Notes: generated by a model from the sequence alone, not told the origin. DNA of 64,000 nucleotides from UBA8296 sp031581145 (GCA_031581145.1 JAVLBP010000001.1:172908-236907), one strand, 5' to 3'. Positions 42,838-52,274 are shown, counted from the first letter of the stretch. A program made the numbers and translations.

Positions 42838-44112
42838 CTATTCTATAACGCTTCCATCCAAGATCGACTTCCCTTTTACCACAATCACAATCCCATCGAC
42901 AACGTGGTATGAGCCATAATCACCATCTTTGAGTGATGAACTGCCATGGATGGTCACATTGTGGCCAATTCGAGCGTTTTTATCAATGATGGCGTTGGAA
43001 ATAGAACAGTTTTCACCCATGCCAAACGGCGGATGGTCAGGATCTTGATTCGCTAATTCTTCGATCGTGTTGAATGAGTCACTCCCCATGATTACGGTAT
43101 TCTCAATTACGGTCCCCTTCCCTATTCGAGTTCGAATACCCACAACAGATCGGGTAATGGATTCTGCCTCAATAATACATCCTTCCGAAACCACCGTCTG
43201 ATGGATACGTGTTCCAGAAACTTTCGACGCTGGCAGGAGTCTTGCGCGCGTGTAAATCGGATTTTGGTTGTCGTATAAATTAAACTCTGGCACCGCATCA
43301 CTGAGCTCTAAATTGGCTTCATAAAATGAGCGAATTGTCCCAATATCGGTCCAGTATCCTGTAAATTCGTAGGAAAACACCTTCGTCTCCCCATGAAGTG
43401 CTTTGGGGATAATCTCTTTGCCAAAGTCTGCGGCATCGGCATGGATATCCATCAATTCCATTAATCGCTCACGATTAAATATGTAAATACCCATCGAGGC
43501 CAAATACTCTTTGCCCTCATTTTTTAAAGATTTATCCACCGGACTCTTCCAGGCTGGCAAATCTTCCAACGCCGGTTTTTCAACAAATGATTTGATCCGG
43601 TTTTGATTGTCTTTTTTCATGATCCCGAAGCCTGTGGCATCCTCAGCCTTCACAGGGATCGTTGCAATCGTAATATCTGCACCTGAGTCTTTGTGTTGAG
43701 CAAGCATGTGCCTGAAATCCATTTGATAGAGTTGGTCACCCGATAGAATCAAAACTTGCTCATACTCATGATTTTCGAGGTGGTGAATGGATTGTCGCAC
43801 AGCGTCGGCGGTACCTTGAAACCAATCCGTGCTGCCTGGGGTCTGCTCAGCGGCGAGAATATCTACAAACCCACTGCTGAATGAGTCAAAATTATAGGTG
43901 TTTTTGATATGTCGGTTCAGTGAGGCCGAATTAAACTGTGTAAGCACGAAGATTTTTCGGATATCCGAATTGATGCAATTACTAATAGGAATGTCGACTA
44001 AACGGTATTTCCCCGCGATAGGTACCGCAGGCTTTGAGCGATGGCCTGTGAGAGGGTGAAGTCTATTGCCACGACCTCCTCCTAAAATCACTGCCAGTGT
44101 TGGGTGTTTCAT
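42838..44112 (-). CDS. glgC: Glucose-1-phosphate adenylyltransferase
   Basis: Makes ADP-glucose, the committed step of bacterial glycogen synthesis. 424 residues, normal. Seen: N-terminal VILGGGRGNRLHPLT, KPAVPIAGKYRLVDIPISNC, FQGTADAVRQ, ILSGDQLYQMD, SMGIYIFNRERL and a C-terminal left-handed beta-helix with KNARIGHNVTI. It converges with sucD and lies 3 bases after glgA in the same direction, a common glgC-glgA pairing. Allosteric regulation by glycolytic intermediates is a family feature. Confidence 0.95.
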   Translation of the reverse strand: MKHPTLAVILGGGRGNRLHPLTGHRSKPAVPIAGKYRLVDIPISNCINSDIRKIFVLTQFNSASLNRHIKNTYNFDSFSSGFVDILAAEQTPGSTDWFQGTADAVRQSIHHLENHEYEQVLILSGDQLYQMDFRHMLAQHKDSGADITIATIPVKAEDATGFGIMKKDNQNRIKSFVEKPALEDLPAWKSPVDKSLKNEGKEYLASMGIYIFNRERLMELMDIHADAADFGKEIIPKALHGETKVFSYEFTGYWTDIGTIRSFYEANLELSDAVPEFNLYDNQNPIYTRARLLPASKVSGTRIHQTVVSEGCIIEAESITRSVVGIRTRIGKGTVIENTVIMGSDSFNTIEELANQDPDHPPFGMGENCSISNAIIDKNARIGHNVTIHGSSSLKDGDYGSYHVVDGIVIVVKGKSILDGSVIE

Positions 44113-44115
44113 AGT

Positions 44116-45747
44116 CTACGCTCCAATTCGTTTGCGCTGGAGATCCTCATAGACCGACTGCGTTGCCTCAGCTGATTTTGACCATGAGAAATCCACTTGA
44201 TGATTGGCCTTCATCCACGCAAGCCGTTGATCTTCATGATGCCAAAACGTTGCGGCCTGTTGAATGACTCCTACAATATGTTGAACAGAAAAATCATGAA
44301 TTACAAATCCATAGCCATGATGATTTTGTGAAGCTAGCTGTGAAGCTTTCTCTGGGCTGTTTTGTTGGCTTTCTTTTTGGCTTGTTTGGTTGTTTGTTTG
44401 GTGGTTTGGTTCTGCCTGTTTGCTTCCTCCCGCCTGTAAACTTCTTCCCGCCTTCGGGCTAGGCATACGATCCGGCATAGGTTGGACGGTATCTCGAAGA
44501 CCTCCAACATTCGATACGATTGGTATGGCCCCATACGCCATGGCATACATTTGGTTGAGGCCACAGGGCTCCACTCGCGACGGCATAAAGAGTACATCAC
44601 ATCCGGCATATATCTGATGGGCGAGTCCCTCATTATACTCCAAGCGAGTATCGATATAGGTAGGTTTAGAGTCTGTATTTAGGGCAGTGAGTTGGTGATG
44701 GATCTCTGGATACCCCGTTCCCAGAAGGATAATGTTGACAGGGATCCCTTTTTGTCGAATCGAATGGATGATCGAGGGTAGCATATCAGCCCCTTTTTCC
44801 CATACCAGTCGTCCAATAAACGCCACAATCGGTAAGGAATCATCGATTGTGTAATACTCATGCAATGCTTGGCGATTACGCTCTTTGGATCGTTTTAATG
44901 CATCCTTACGTCCAAACCTCAGAGGAGCCGCTAGATGAGGGTCGTTTGCTGAATCCCAAACGTTGGCATCAATACCATTGAGAATGCCTGTAATTTTGGC
45001 CTCCTCCATCAACATAAGTCCCTCGAGTCCATTCGAAGATTGTTTCAGTTCCTCGACATAGGATGGAGACACTGTGGTCACATGCCATGCACATTTGATC
45101 CCACAGGCTAAGGGATTCAGCGCTTGATCCCATTCTAGCAAGCCCTGTTTAGAGGGGTCAAATGTAGGCAGTAGCGAGACTTTTGATAGGTCCGTCGTGC
45201 CATGATATTGACCATTATGAAGAGTCAAAACGGTTGGGACCCCCTTGAAATGAGCAAACTCCTGGCAATGTTCGATCATAAAGGGTACCAGCGCCGTATG
45301 ATGATCGTGGCAATGGACTATCTGGTCTTGAGTCGAATGGTCATGTCGTTGATTAAACGAGTGGATCGCATGAAGGGCCGCCAGTTGAAATACCAGAGTC
45401 CGTTGAAATTCGTCCCAGTATCCGTGTCCACTTTCAGGGTCAATATAGATCCCTTTTCTATCGGTCCAGGTTGAGACTTTGATTGCATAAAAAGATGCTC
45501 GTCCCTCTTTGGACTGTCGAAGCGTAAATACTTCCGCTGAAAGCGTGCCAAAGGCAGATGGAAAAGAGAACCCCCAGGCTTGTGTTAAGTGAGCTTCATT
45601 AAGGGACGGGATGTCATAATAGGGTATCCAAACCGTCGATGGACTTCCTTGCTCGGCTAAAGCGTTGGGTAGAGAGCCAACCACATCTCCGAGCCCCCCC
45701 ACTTTTGCAAATGGATACGCTTCAGCGGCAATATGATGAATCATCAT
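44116..45747 (-). CDS. glgA: Glycogen synthase
   Basis: Adds ADP-glucose to growing alpha-1,4-glucan. 543 residues. Seen: N-terminal AEAYPFAKVGGLGDVVGSLP (KVGGL motif), HCHDHHTALVP, LTLHNGQYHG, GILNGIDANVWD, FIGRLVWEKGADML and PSRVEPCGLNQMYAMAYG with the catalytic C-terminal glutamate. Odd: after NVGGLRDTVQ a Gln/Asn/Ser/Lys-rich segment of about 50 residues (~425-475; bases ~44317-44470) separates it from the usual GFVIHDF element, where most family members have a few residues. The first codons are MM; the second ATG could also start. It diverges from an ABC exporter pair. Confidence 0.94.
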   Translation of the reverse strand: MMIHHIAAEAYPFAKVGGLGDVVGSLPNALAEQGSPSTVWIPYYDIPSLNEAHLTQAWGFSFPSAFGTLSAEVFTLRQSKEGRASFYAIKVSTWTDRKGIYIDPESGHGYWDEFQRTLVFQLAALHAIHSFNQRHDHSTQDQIVHCHDHHTALVPFMIEHCQEFAHFKGVPTVLTLHNGQYHGTTDLSKVSLLPTFDPSKQGLLEWDQALNPLACGIKCAWHVTTVSPSYVEELKQSSNGLEGLMLMEEAKITGILNGIDANVWDSANDPHLAAPLRFGRKDALKRSKERNRQALHEYYTIDDSLPIVAFIGRLVWEKGADMLPSIIHSIRQKGIPVNIILLGTGYPEIHHQLTALNTDSKPTYIDTRLEYNEGLAHQIYAGCDVLFMPSRVEPCGLNQMYAMAYGAIPIVSNVGGLRDTVQPMPDRMPSPKAGRSLQAGGSKQAEPNHQTNNQTSQKESQQNSPEKASQLASQNHHGYGFVIHDFSVQHIVGVIQQAATFWHHEDQRLAWMKANHQVDFSWSKSAEATQSVYEDLQRKRIGA

Positions 45748-45791
45748 GGAACATTCGATTTCAGAGTTCGTATTATTGCTAGTATTATATC

Positions 45792-45850
45792 ATCACAGAT
45801 ACAGAGAGTTTATCAGTGTACAGAAAGTTTATCCGTGCAAATCTGTAAAG
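45792..45850. repeat. 19-20-bp tandem repeat, three degenerate units, in the glgA/ABC exporter spacer
   Basis: ATCACAGATACAGAGAGTTT, ATCAGTGTACAGAAAGTTT and ATCCGTGCAAATCTGTAAAG follow one another (45792-45811, -45830, -45850). The spacer is 152 bp and divergent, so promoters for both sides should lie in or near the array. Confidence 0.75.
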
Positions 45851-45899
45851 AAATTGAGCAAATCAGCGCAGACTACTTGACGAATCAAAATACCCAATT

Positions 45900-46811
45900 A
45901 TGATTGATGTATCGCACCTATGGAAGTCGTTTGGCAAAAAAGACGCTGTTCAAGATGCCTCCTTTAAAGCGGAACCTGGCCGAATATTTGGCCTTTTAGG
46001 GCCAAACGGAGCGGGAAAAACTACGACCATCCGGATGATTAATGATATTCTCACTCCGGATCGTGGTTATGTGCACATAAACAATGTTGTGGCAGGACCC
46101 CAAACGCAAAAATGGATTGGGTATATGCCAGAAGAGCGAGGGCTTTACCAAAAGATGAAGGTGGGTGAGCAGCTTTTATACTTTGCAAAGTTAAAAGGCC
46201 TCTCAACATCAGAGGGGAAAAAAGTGATTTTACACTGGCTTGAACGATTTGAAGCGAGTGATTGGATTAAGCAGGAAGTAGGTGAACTCTCCAAAGGGAT
46301 GTCCCAAAAGATCCAGTTTATTGCCACCATTCTTCATGACCCTGAGATCGCCATATTTGATGAGCCGTTTAGTGGTTTGGATCCTATCAACAGTGAGCTA
46401 CTCAAAACGGTGATTTTAGAGCTCAAAGCGCAGGGAAAAACCATCCTATTTTCGACTCACCGAATGGAACAAGTTGAGCAAATGTGTGATGACATTGCCC
46501 TGTTTAATGAAGGGCAAGTTGTTTTGACAGGAAACTTAGCGGAGATCAAATCATCTTTTGGCGAGAACACCGTTTTGTTGGAGTATGAAGGTGATGGAAC
46601 ATTTATTGACGCTTTAGAGAACGTTCGAATCAATAATCGATCCAATCGATTTGCAGAAATTCGACTGTTAGAGGGACAAACGGCTCCAGCGATCCTCAAA
46701 AAAGCGATCGAACATGTAGAGGTAAAGAAGTTTGAACAAGTTGAGCCGTCGTTAACGGAAATATTCATCTCAACAGTAAACACCACAAAAGGCATGGGGA
46801 GTGCAGCATGA
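45900..46811 (+). CDS. ABC transporter ATPase, NatA type
   Basis: ATPase of 303 residues. Seen: Walker A LLGPNGAGKTTTIRMI, PEERGLYQKM (Q-loop region), the signature LSKGMSQKIQFIATI, Walker B IAIFDEPFSGLDP and the switch histidine in ILFSTHRMEQ. The PEERGLY and LSKGxxQK forms mark the Na+ exporter-like NatA group; a C-terminal DUF4162-like extension (from ~235) is present. The permease gene overlaps its stop by 4 bases (ATGA). Role: energising export of Na+ or of an unknown substrate. Confidence 0.9.
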   Translation: MIDVSHLWKSFGKKDAVQDASFKAEPGRIFGLLGPNGAGKTTTIRMINDILTPDRGYVHINNVVAGPQTQKWIGYMPEERGLYQKMKVGEQLLYFAKLKGLSTSEGKKVILHWLERFEASDWIKQEVGELSKGMSQKIQFIATILHDPEIAIFDEPFSGLDPINSELLKTVILELKAQGKTILFSTHRMEQVEQMCDDIALFNEGQVVLTGNLAEIKSSFGENTVLLEYEGDGTFIDALENVRINNRSNRFAEIRLLEGQTAPAILKKAIEHVEVKKFEQVEPSLTEIFISTVNTTKGMGSAA

Positions 46812-48178
46812 ATCTCAACAAAGTAGGTATCGTCTTAGAGCGTGAGTTTTTCTTCCGAGTTAAAAAGAAAATGTTTTGGATCTCGACACTGCTCGTTCCA
46901 TTCGGATTTGCACTCCTTATTGGTGGAGCGGTGGCGATTCAATTGTGGCCACAGGGGAATGAAGAGGTTCTGGGTGTTATTGACGAGACAGGCATTATCA
47001 GTGAATCGTTAGTAGCTGAGGATGAAGCTCGGTATCGCAATTACCAAGGAAAAACCATTGAAGAGGGCAAACAGGATGTACAATCAGGTACAATCGACGG
47101 GCTTTTGGTGCTGCCACCCTCTATTCTCGAGGGTGAAGGGAATGCAGAACTCATCTATAAGGGCTCAGGTGGGCTCAGTTTGTTGGAAAGTGTCAGAGGT
47201 GATGTTCGGTCTGTGGTGCGAGAGCAGCGGTTGGCTCAAGCCGAGATCACAAGTGAGGTGCGTGACTTGTTTGAGTCTCAAGTTGGGTTTAGCTCCACAA
47301 AATTAACAGAAGAAGGTGTCACTGAAGAGGATAACACCGCCTTTTTCTCACTTATAGGATTCATCCTCGGTTTGATCATTTTCGTGGGTTTGACGAGTTA
47401 TGGGACCATTATCCTGAAAGGTGTGGTGGAGGAAAAGACCAATCGGATCATCGAAATCATTGCCTCTTCGATCAAACCGATAGAGTTACTTGTAGGTAAG
47501 ATTCTAGGGATCTCTGCCGTCGCGATCGTTCAATTCGGATTGTGGGCGATCTTATTTACGGGTATAAGTGCGGCAACTACGCCCATTGTGGCATTTGTGA
47601 TGGCTCAACAGGAGGGCACAACCGAGCAAATGACGTCGCGCGAAGATGTAGTGGCTAGTGCTGCCAATGGCGAAGAGGTCGAGCTAAGTCAAGCCATGGA
47701 AGCTGCGTCTAACCCCACAGCGACTGCAGAGTTACCTTTTGACATTCCTGAGATCCCGGTGAGCTTAATCCTGTATTTCTTTCTGTTTTTCATCCTGGGC
47801 TACCTATTGTACTCCTCCCTCTTTGCAGCCATTGGCTCTACGACCGATGCCACCTCAGATTCTCAGCAACTGATGATGCCTGTATTTATCCCCATATTTT
47901 TGGCATACATGTTTAATGTGCAGATTATGCAGAACCCAAGTACCACGTTTGCAGCAGTTGTGTCGATGATTCCCTTGTTCACCCCCATCAACATGATTAC
48001 ACGGGTAGCCATCAGTGAGGTCCCTTTTTGGCAAATCGGAGTTTCAGTGGTGTTGCTGTTAGGGTCGATCTATGGCGTCTTACTGATGAGCGCGCGTATC
48101 TATCGCATCGGTATTTTGCAATCAGGTAGCAAAGTTGGATTCAAGGATCTCGCCAAGTGGCTGCGCCAATCCAACTAA
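46808..48178 (+). CDS. ABC transporter permease, NatB-like
   Basis: ABC-2-type permease of 456 residues. Seen: N-terminal TM (ISTLLVPFGFALLIGGAV), an extracytoplasmic domain (~45-175), then TM segments with FIGxILGLIIFVGLTSYGT, the family motif VVEEKTNRIIEIIASSIKPIELLVGKI, two further hydrophobic pairs and PLFTPINMITRVAI. It is translationally coupled to the NatA-like ATPase. It ends convergent with and overlapping the porD stop by 4 bases. Function of this exporter is not clear; Na+ export is by family name only. Confidence 0.9.
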   Translation: MNLNKVGIVLEREFFFRVKKKMFWISTLLVPFGFALLIGGAVAIQLWPQGNEEVLGVIDETGIISESLVAEDEARYRNYQGKTIEEGKQDVQSGTIDGLLVLPPSILEGEGNAELIYKGSGGLSLLESVRGDVRSVVREQRLAQAEITSEVRDLFESQVGFSSTKLTEEGVTEEDNTAFFSLIGFILGLIIFVGLTSYGTIILKGVVEEKTNRIIEIIASSIKPIELLVGKILGISAVAIVQFGLWAILFTGISAATTPIVAFVMAQQEGTTEQMTSREDVVASAANGEEVELSQAMEAASNPTATAELPFDIPEIPVSLILYFFLFFILGYLLYSSLFAAIGSTTDATSDSQQLMMPVFIPIFLAYMFNVQIMQNPSTTFAAVVSMIPLFTPINMITRVAISEVPFWQIGVSVVLLLGSIYGVLLMSARIYRIGILQSGSKVGFKDLAKWLRQSN

Positions 48179-49077
48179 GGTTGTAGGACGTCGTACTTGG
48201 TGGTGTTGGAAGGGTCTACTTGTTGCAACAGCAAGAGTGCTTCGGTGCGAACTTGCGCATTAGCGTCTCTGAATATGGAAATATACTCCTGGGCCTTGGC
48301 ATTGAACCAGAGATCAAACAAATAGGTGCTGCTGGCGAGCCGCTTGGCATCTCGAAGCTGCTCAAGCATTGCTAGCGTATTTTGGCGTGCTTTTTCGGGG
48401 TCCACGGTAAAAATATCCAGCACTTTTCGATGGTGCTCATAAAACGTTTGACGTAACGGATCATAGGTTGGGTTCAATATATCAGAGACGAGCCCAAATC
48501 GATTGCGTTGTGCGCCAATCTCCTTACCCCAACCTATCGCTCCCTCCTGTTCGCCAAGCTCACGTATCTGTGCCGCTTTGTTAAAAAACTCCGTTCCAGC
48601 CAGAGGGGCGAACGAGTCAAAGTCAAAACCAAGAATCATATAGATATAAAAATCGAGCGTCGAGGTGAAGCTATCAAACTGTAGGTCGTCTCGAATTAAG
48701 CTTTTGCCTCGAGGGTATTCAAATTCCCAACGCTCATCATTTAAGACCATGATCTGCGTCTCCTGCATCGTATTGTAGATAGGACGACGGGAGATCACAA
48801 CAATTTGGGCACCATACACGAAAGCATCACTCGCGGAGGTCAATACAATCTGTAGCGTGCAGCCAATACGCTCATGCTCTTCAAATCGGTACTCTGTCCA
48901 AGAAGTTTCATTGATGTATTGCTCCAACTGAGGGGCCAACTCCGACATGTAGTCAAACGCATTGCCTGTCACCTGTTCACGGTTGATGGAAATCTCACAA
49001 TCAAACTCTTGTGCCAATACACTGTAAGGAAGTACGGCTAGAAGTATCAGTAGTGGTATCAGTCTTGTAAAACGCAT
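48175..49077 (-). CDS. DUF4835 / PorD-like type IX secretion protein
   Basis: Envelope protein of about 300 residues. The ATG at 49077 gives a signal peptide (MRFTRLIPLLILLAVLPYSVLAQ); a longer start at 49128 lacks one. Seen: after cleavage QEFDCEISINREQVTGNAFDYM, a hallmark of DUF4835, then IQIVLTSA-type strands, SRRPIYNT, and a helical C-terminus with LFDLWFNAKAQEYISIF. Members of DUF4835 are annotated as PorD, a Type IX secretion accessory. No other por gene was seen in the window, so the secretion system would lie elsewhere. Confidence 0.8.
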   Translation of the reverse strand: MRFTRLIPLLILLAVLPYSVLAQEFDCEISINREQVTGNAFDYMSELAPQLEQYINETSWTEYRFEEHERIGCTLQIVLTSASDAFVYGAQIVVISRRPIYNTMQETQIMVLNDERWEFEYPRGKSLIRDDLQFDSFTSTLDFYIYMILGFDFDSFAPLAGTEFFNKAAQIRELGEQEGAIGWGKEIGAQRNRFGLVSDILNPTYDPLRQTFYEHHRKVLDIFTVDPEKARQNTLAMLEQLRDAKRLASSTYLFDLWFNAKAQEYISIFRDANAQVRTEALLLLQQVDPSNTTKYDVLQP

Positions 49078-49179
49078 AAAACAGCTTGAGGAAAATATGG
49101 TGCAAAGAATACGGGTAGCTTGGATCAAGATACGGTTTCTGATTAGTCAATCGTGGGTGAATGACCTTTTTAAGGTTGG

Positions 49180-50064
49180 ATGAATCCTCGTCAATTCCAA
49201 TACTGGACTGGCAAGTCATGGCTTTGGGGGATCATAGGGATGGTCCTTGTGTTGGTAGGGCAAGGGGAGCTGTATGGTCAACGATCCTTTGCCTACGGTC
49301 TTGGCCAAGCGGTGCAATCAGGCTTGAGCCTTGGCGGTTGCGGCTTGTCAAATACAGGCGCATTTGGACTCACTAGCCCAGATACGCCATCCAATCGCCC
49401 AGATCAGCCATCCAATCGTGGCTGTATCCACATCCAATCTACTCAACTCTATCAAGTACAGGGGCTCTACCATCATCAATTCCATGGTAGTTTTGGGTTT
49501 GGAGAGCTGTGGAGATTGAGCGCGCACATCGAATCGTTGGGCATCGAGGGGACGTCGCTGGTGAGTGGTCAAAGTGGCTTGTCTAGAGTTGGACAAACGG
49601 TAGATGTGTGGCTGGGCCCCTGGGCCGAATACAATCCTTTTAATGTAGATATCCCCTGGTCTTATGGAACGGATTTATGGACACGTATCAAATTTTCAGA
49701 CAAGATATATGGGCATGTCTATCTCTCCTCAGAGGTTTGGCCAAGCGTCTCTTCTGGGATTGACGTCTGGGTTGAGGCCAAGGTCCTACGTGACACATGG
49801 CTAAACGTAGGTAGGAGTTGGATGCCATTATGGGGTACTCGTCACTCGGTGGCACTGAGTATCGGGCTAGTTCAAAGAGTTGATATTCGCTTGGGGATCC
49901 AATCCTTGGCAACGTATGCCAGTGAGCGTAAAACCTGGACACAATTTGGTGGGTTGAGTGTATCAAGCCGTGCCCTAGGCATTGGATTTAGAGGTCAACT
50001 CCACCCTGTATTGGGGTGGTCCATGGGGGCTTCATTACGATGGGAACCACGCTATGATGGGTAA
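49180..50064 (+). CDS. Predicted outer-membrane beta-barrel protein, family not recognised
   Basis: Protein of 294 residues with a signal peptide-like start (WLWGIIGMVLVLVGQGELYG, cut near residue 34). The rest is Gly/Ser/Trp-rich with alternating hydrophobic strands, resembling a small outer-membrane barrel of the PorV/PorQ kind (SGLSLGGCGLSNTG recalls their glycine-rich start), but no motif proves it. A 21-bp duplication in the DNA gives a repeated PSNRPDQ-type element at about residue 70. The next gene overlaps its stop. With PorD nearby, involvement in secretion is possible but unproven. Confidence 0.5.
   Translation: MNPRQFQYWTGKSWLWGIIGMVLVLVGQGELYGQRSFAYGLGQAVQSGLSLGGCGLSNTGAFGLTSPDTPSNRPDQPSNRGCIHIQSTQLYQVQGLYHHQFHGSFGFGELWRLSAHIESLGIEGTSLVSGQSGLSRVGQTVDVWLGPWAEYNPFNVDIPWSYGTDLWTRIKFSDKIYGHVYLSSEVWPSVSSGIDVWVEAKVLRDTWLNVGRSWMPLWGTRHSVALSIGLVQRVDIRLGIQSLATYASERKTWTQFGGLSVSSRALGIGFRGQLHPVLGWSMGASLRWEPRYDG
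49376..49417. repeat. 21-bp tandem duplication in the barrel-protein gene
   Basis: GCCCAGATACGCCATCCAATC (49376-49396) is followed by a copy with two changes (49397-49417). It encodes a duplicated PDxPSNR-like heptapeptide and stays in frame. Confidence 0.85.
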
Positions 50065-52186
50065 ATTTATGATGGCTAAAATACTGTGGAGCTTTGGATC
50101 TTGGCTTTGCTTGTTTTGTTTGGAGCCATCGATTGCCCAAGTGAACACCTCACTGGATAGCCTAGCACCTATATCAGAGTCTATATCACAGCCAACATCA
50201 CTGACTGTATCACAGACTGTCACCCAGGAATCATTAATGGATTTATGGTGGCAATACACCAAGTACCATGGGCAACTAGAGGATGAGGTTCAAGAGGAGA
50301 TTGCTGAAAACCTTCGAATGCATATCGATCAACCAAAACATCTTTGCGCTGCGTCAATGTCAGACGTATTCGACGCATTTTATGTGCACACGGCATCGCT
50401 TTTGGAGCTGCAAGAAGCTTCCTGCTCGACCCAAGAGTCAGAGTCTGTAATAGATTCTAGTTTTATCAAGCAAGTCATTGACATTGCTTTTGTTGGAGAA
50501 TTCATGTCTAGCTACGTCGTATGGAGGTCAAACACTCAAACATCCATGAAACCAAAAAAAACCTATGACATCGATGGAGGACTAGTCTCGACCGTTAGTT
50601 TTAGTACCCCAATACCACAACGTGGAGAAAGTCTCGACTCTAGTTCCCAGTGGATAGGAAGCCCCTCGCGTCAGAAGCATCGATTACAGGTTCGTAGCAC
50701 CACCATAGACCTGCGCTTGTCTTTGCAAAAAAAACCTGGAGAATCGTTGGGATTCATCCCATGGCAATCATGGTTGGCAGGTGGGCTTCAAGTCAATTTA
50801 CCTGCCTCAAATTTGACCTTAACCCTTGGCCAGTTTCGTCACCTAAGCCCAGCAAGACTCTTGTCTAGTGGATCGTCCTCCCCACTTCGTACACCTACGT
50901 ATCTTACAACCTTACGACCTCACCGAGTCAGCACCTCACGTGAGCCCTATCGTGCAATGAAAGGGGTCTCTGTGTCATCAGCACCAAGCTCTACAACTCA
51001 GATACGCCTTTCTCTGTCACACCGCGCACTCGACGCGCGATTATGGCAAGGCGACACACTTCATCCACCCACCACCTCGGTAAATTGGACAACACGTCGT
51101 GGGTTAAAAGCACAACATAGGATGACTCAAACGTCGCTTTTTTTTGATGGAGCTGCCAAACTAGGGCCCCATCGGGTCAGCATCGCGTGGAATGTACACC
51201 TTCATTCTGACTGGGTAGTTCAGCGCGATGGGTTTTTATGGTCTACGTCTCCCTTTCATGGAGTAGAACTTGGTTGGAGTAGGCGTTTTTCTTCACCAGC
51301 TCCATGGCAACAAAACATCGTGGCTTTCGCAGCCGTGGCACTGCACCATGCACCCCGAGCGAATGCATCGCCTGTTGATGGGATCGCTATGGGTGGATTT
51401 CACCTAACAAGGGAAAAACTCAGGGCCAAAGTGAGCCTTGGATGGGCCTCCCCCTCGTGGCTATCGCCAGTGGGTGGAACCTTGACGTCCCTTGACGAGC
51501 ATGTCTCTCGACTCACAAGTCATGTGGACTTTGACCTTCATGTGCAACCCCTTCGCTTGGGTCTGACGCACTCCATCACACACCACCAACAGGTCTTGGC
51601 TCAGCCATTGAAACAAACCTTAAAGGTTTATGCACAGTGGGACCTGCCGGCTAACACAAAACTTCGTGGTACATGGTCATCAAGATCGATTCACGAACAT
51701 AATTGGACCTCTTCACTACCGTATACCTTGACCCCAGAGTTTACACACATCCAACGTGCATCGCTGAGCGCGTATGTGACTGTTGGGCAACACAACCTAC
51801 GTGCAGGTGGACGGTGGATCGCAAACGCAGTCATATGGAAGCAACCCTCCACAGGGTGGTTTTTGCGGGTACATTCCATGTTCAACGCCTTTCAAAGCAC
51901 CCTTCAATGGAGTACATGGGCTCCTACTGCATCCCAACCATCCATTATGTTAGGCCAACCTACCCTACGTGGAGCTACAGGGCTTTATTCACACACTGGA
52001 CAAAGCTCGTCTTTGGTAGGAGTAGTGCAACTTCATCAGCCTTTACCCTCCGAAATGAGCCTGAGTTTGGGAGTAAGGGCAGGTGTACAGCAACTTTTTA
52101 ATCGTGGGTTCAAAGGGTCAGGCCTAGAATCTCGCCCCGGCACAAGGCATACCTGGTTCGATGTACACATCTCACTTGGGTTTTAG
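50054..52186 (+). CDS. Outer-membrane beta-barrel protein, possibly a degenerate HHH-barrel family member
   Basis: Large envelope protein, about 710 residues from the ATG at 50054 (ATGs at 50057, 50069 and 50072 are alternatives; the last gives the cleanest signal peptide, MAKILWSFGSWLCLFCLEPS). The N-terminal 60-170 region (EEIAENLRMHIDQPKHLC, HTASLLELQEA) resembles, in degraded form, the helix-hairpin-helix block of a Bacteroidota family that is followed by an outer-membrane barrel; its next segment LTLGQFRHLSPARLLSSG and later SREPYRAMKGVSV resemble that family's GQG and PYxS..E...RG motifs. The rest is a barrel-like Ser/Thr/Trp-rich sequence ending GF. Start overlaps the previous gene by 11 bases. 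Function unknown; homology call is inferred. Confidence 0.5.
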   Translation: MMGKFMMAKILWSFGSWLCLFCLEPSIAQVNTSLDSLAPISESISQPTSLTVSQTVTQESLMDLWWQYTKYHGQLEDEVQEEIAENLRMHIDQPKHLCAASMSDVFDAFYVHTASLLELQEASCSTQESESVIDSSFIKQVIDIAFVGEFMSSYVVWRSNTQTSMKPKKTYDIDGGLVSTVSFSTPIPQRGESLDSSSQWIGSPSRQKHRLQVRSTTIDLRLSLQKKPGESLGFIPWQSWLAGGLQVNLPASNLTLTLGQFRHLSPARLLSSGSSSPLRTPTYLTTLRPHRVSTSREPYRAMKGVSVSSAPSSTTQIRLSLSHRALDARLWQGDTLHPPTTSVNWTTRRGLKAQHRMTQTSLFFDGAAKLGPHRVSIAWNVHLHSDWVVQRDGFLWSTSPFHGVELGWSRRFSSPAPWQQNIVAFAAVALHHAPRANASPVDGIAMGGFHLTREKLRAKVSLGWASPSWLSPVGGTLTSLDEHVSRLTSHVDFDLHVQPLRLGLTHSITHHQQVLAQPLKQTLKVYAQWDLPANTKLRGTWSSRSIHEHNWTSSLPYTLTPEFTHIQRASLSAYVTVGQHNLRAGGRWIANAVIWKQPSTGWFLRVHSMFNAFQSTLQWSTWAPTASQPSIMLGQPTLRGATGLYSHTGQSSSLVGVVQLHQPLPSEMSLSLGVRAGVQQLFNRGFKGSGLESRPGTRHTWFDVHISLGF

Positions 52187-52202
52187 CGTCGGATTATCAC
52201 CG

Positions 52203-52274
52203 CAATCATTGCGCTAGCTGCTGATAATGCGATCATTGCGCAAGCAACGATCACTTCGATCATTGGACTCATTG
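52203..52274. repeat. 9-bp tandem array, eight units, between convergent genes
   Basis: Eight nonamers with consensus CGATCATTG run without gaps: caatcattg, cgctagctg, ctgataatg, cgatcattg, cgcaagcaa, cgatcactt, cgatcattg, gactcattg. The last unit overlaps the pgk stop at 52269-52271. The array fills the spacer between the barrel gene and pgk; no classical terminator hairpin was seen. Confidence 0.88.
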
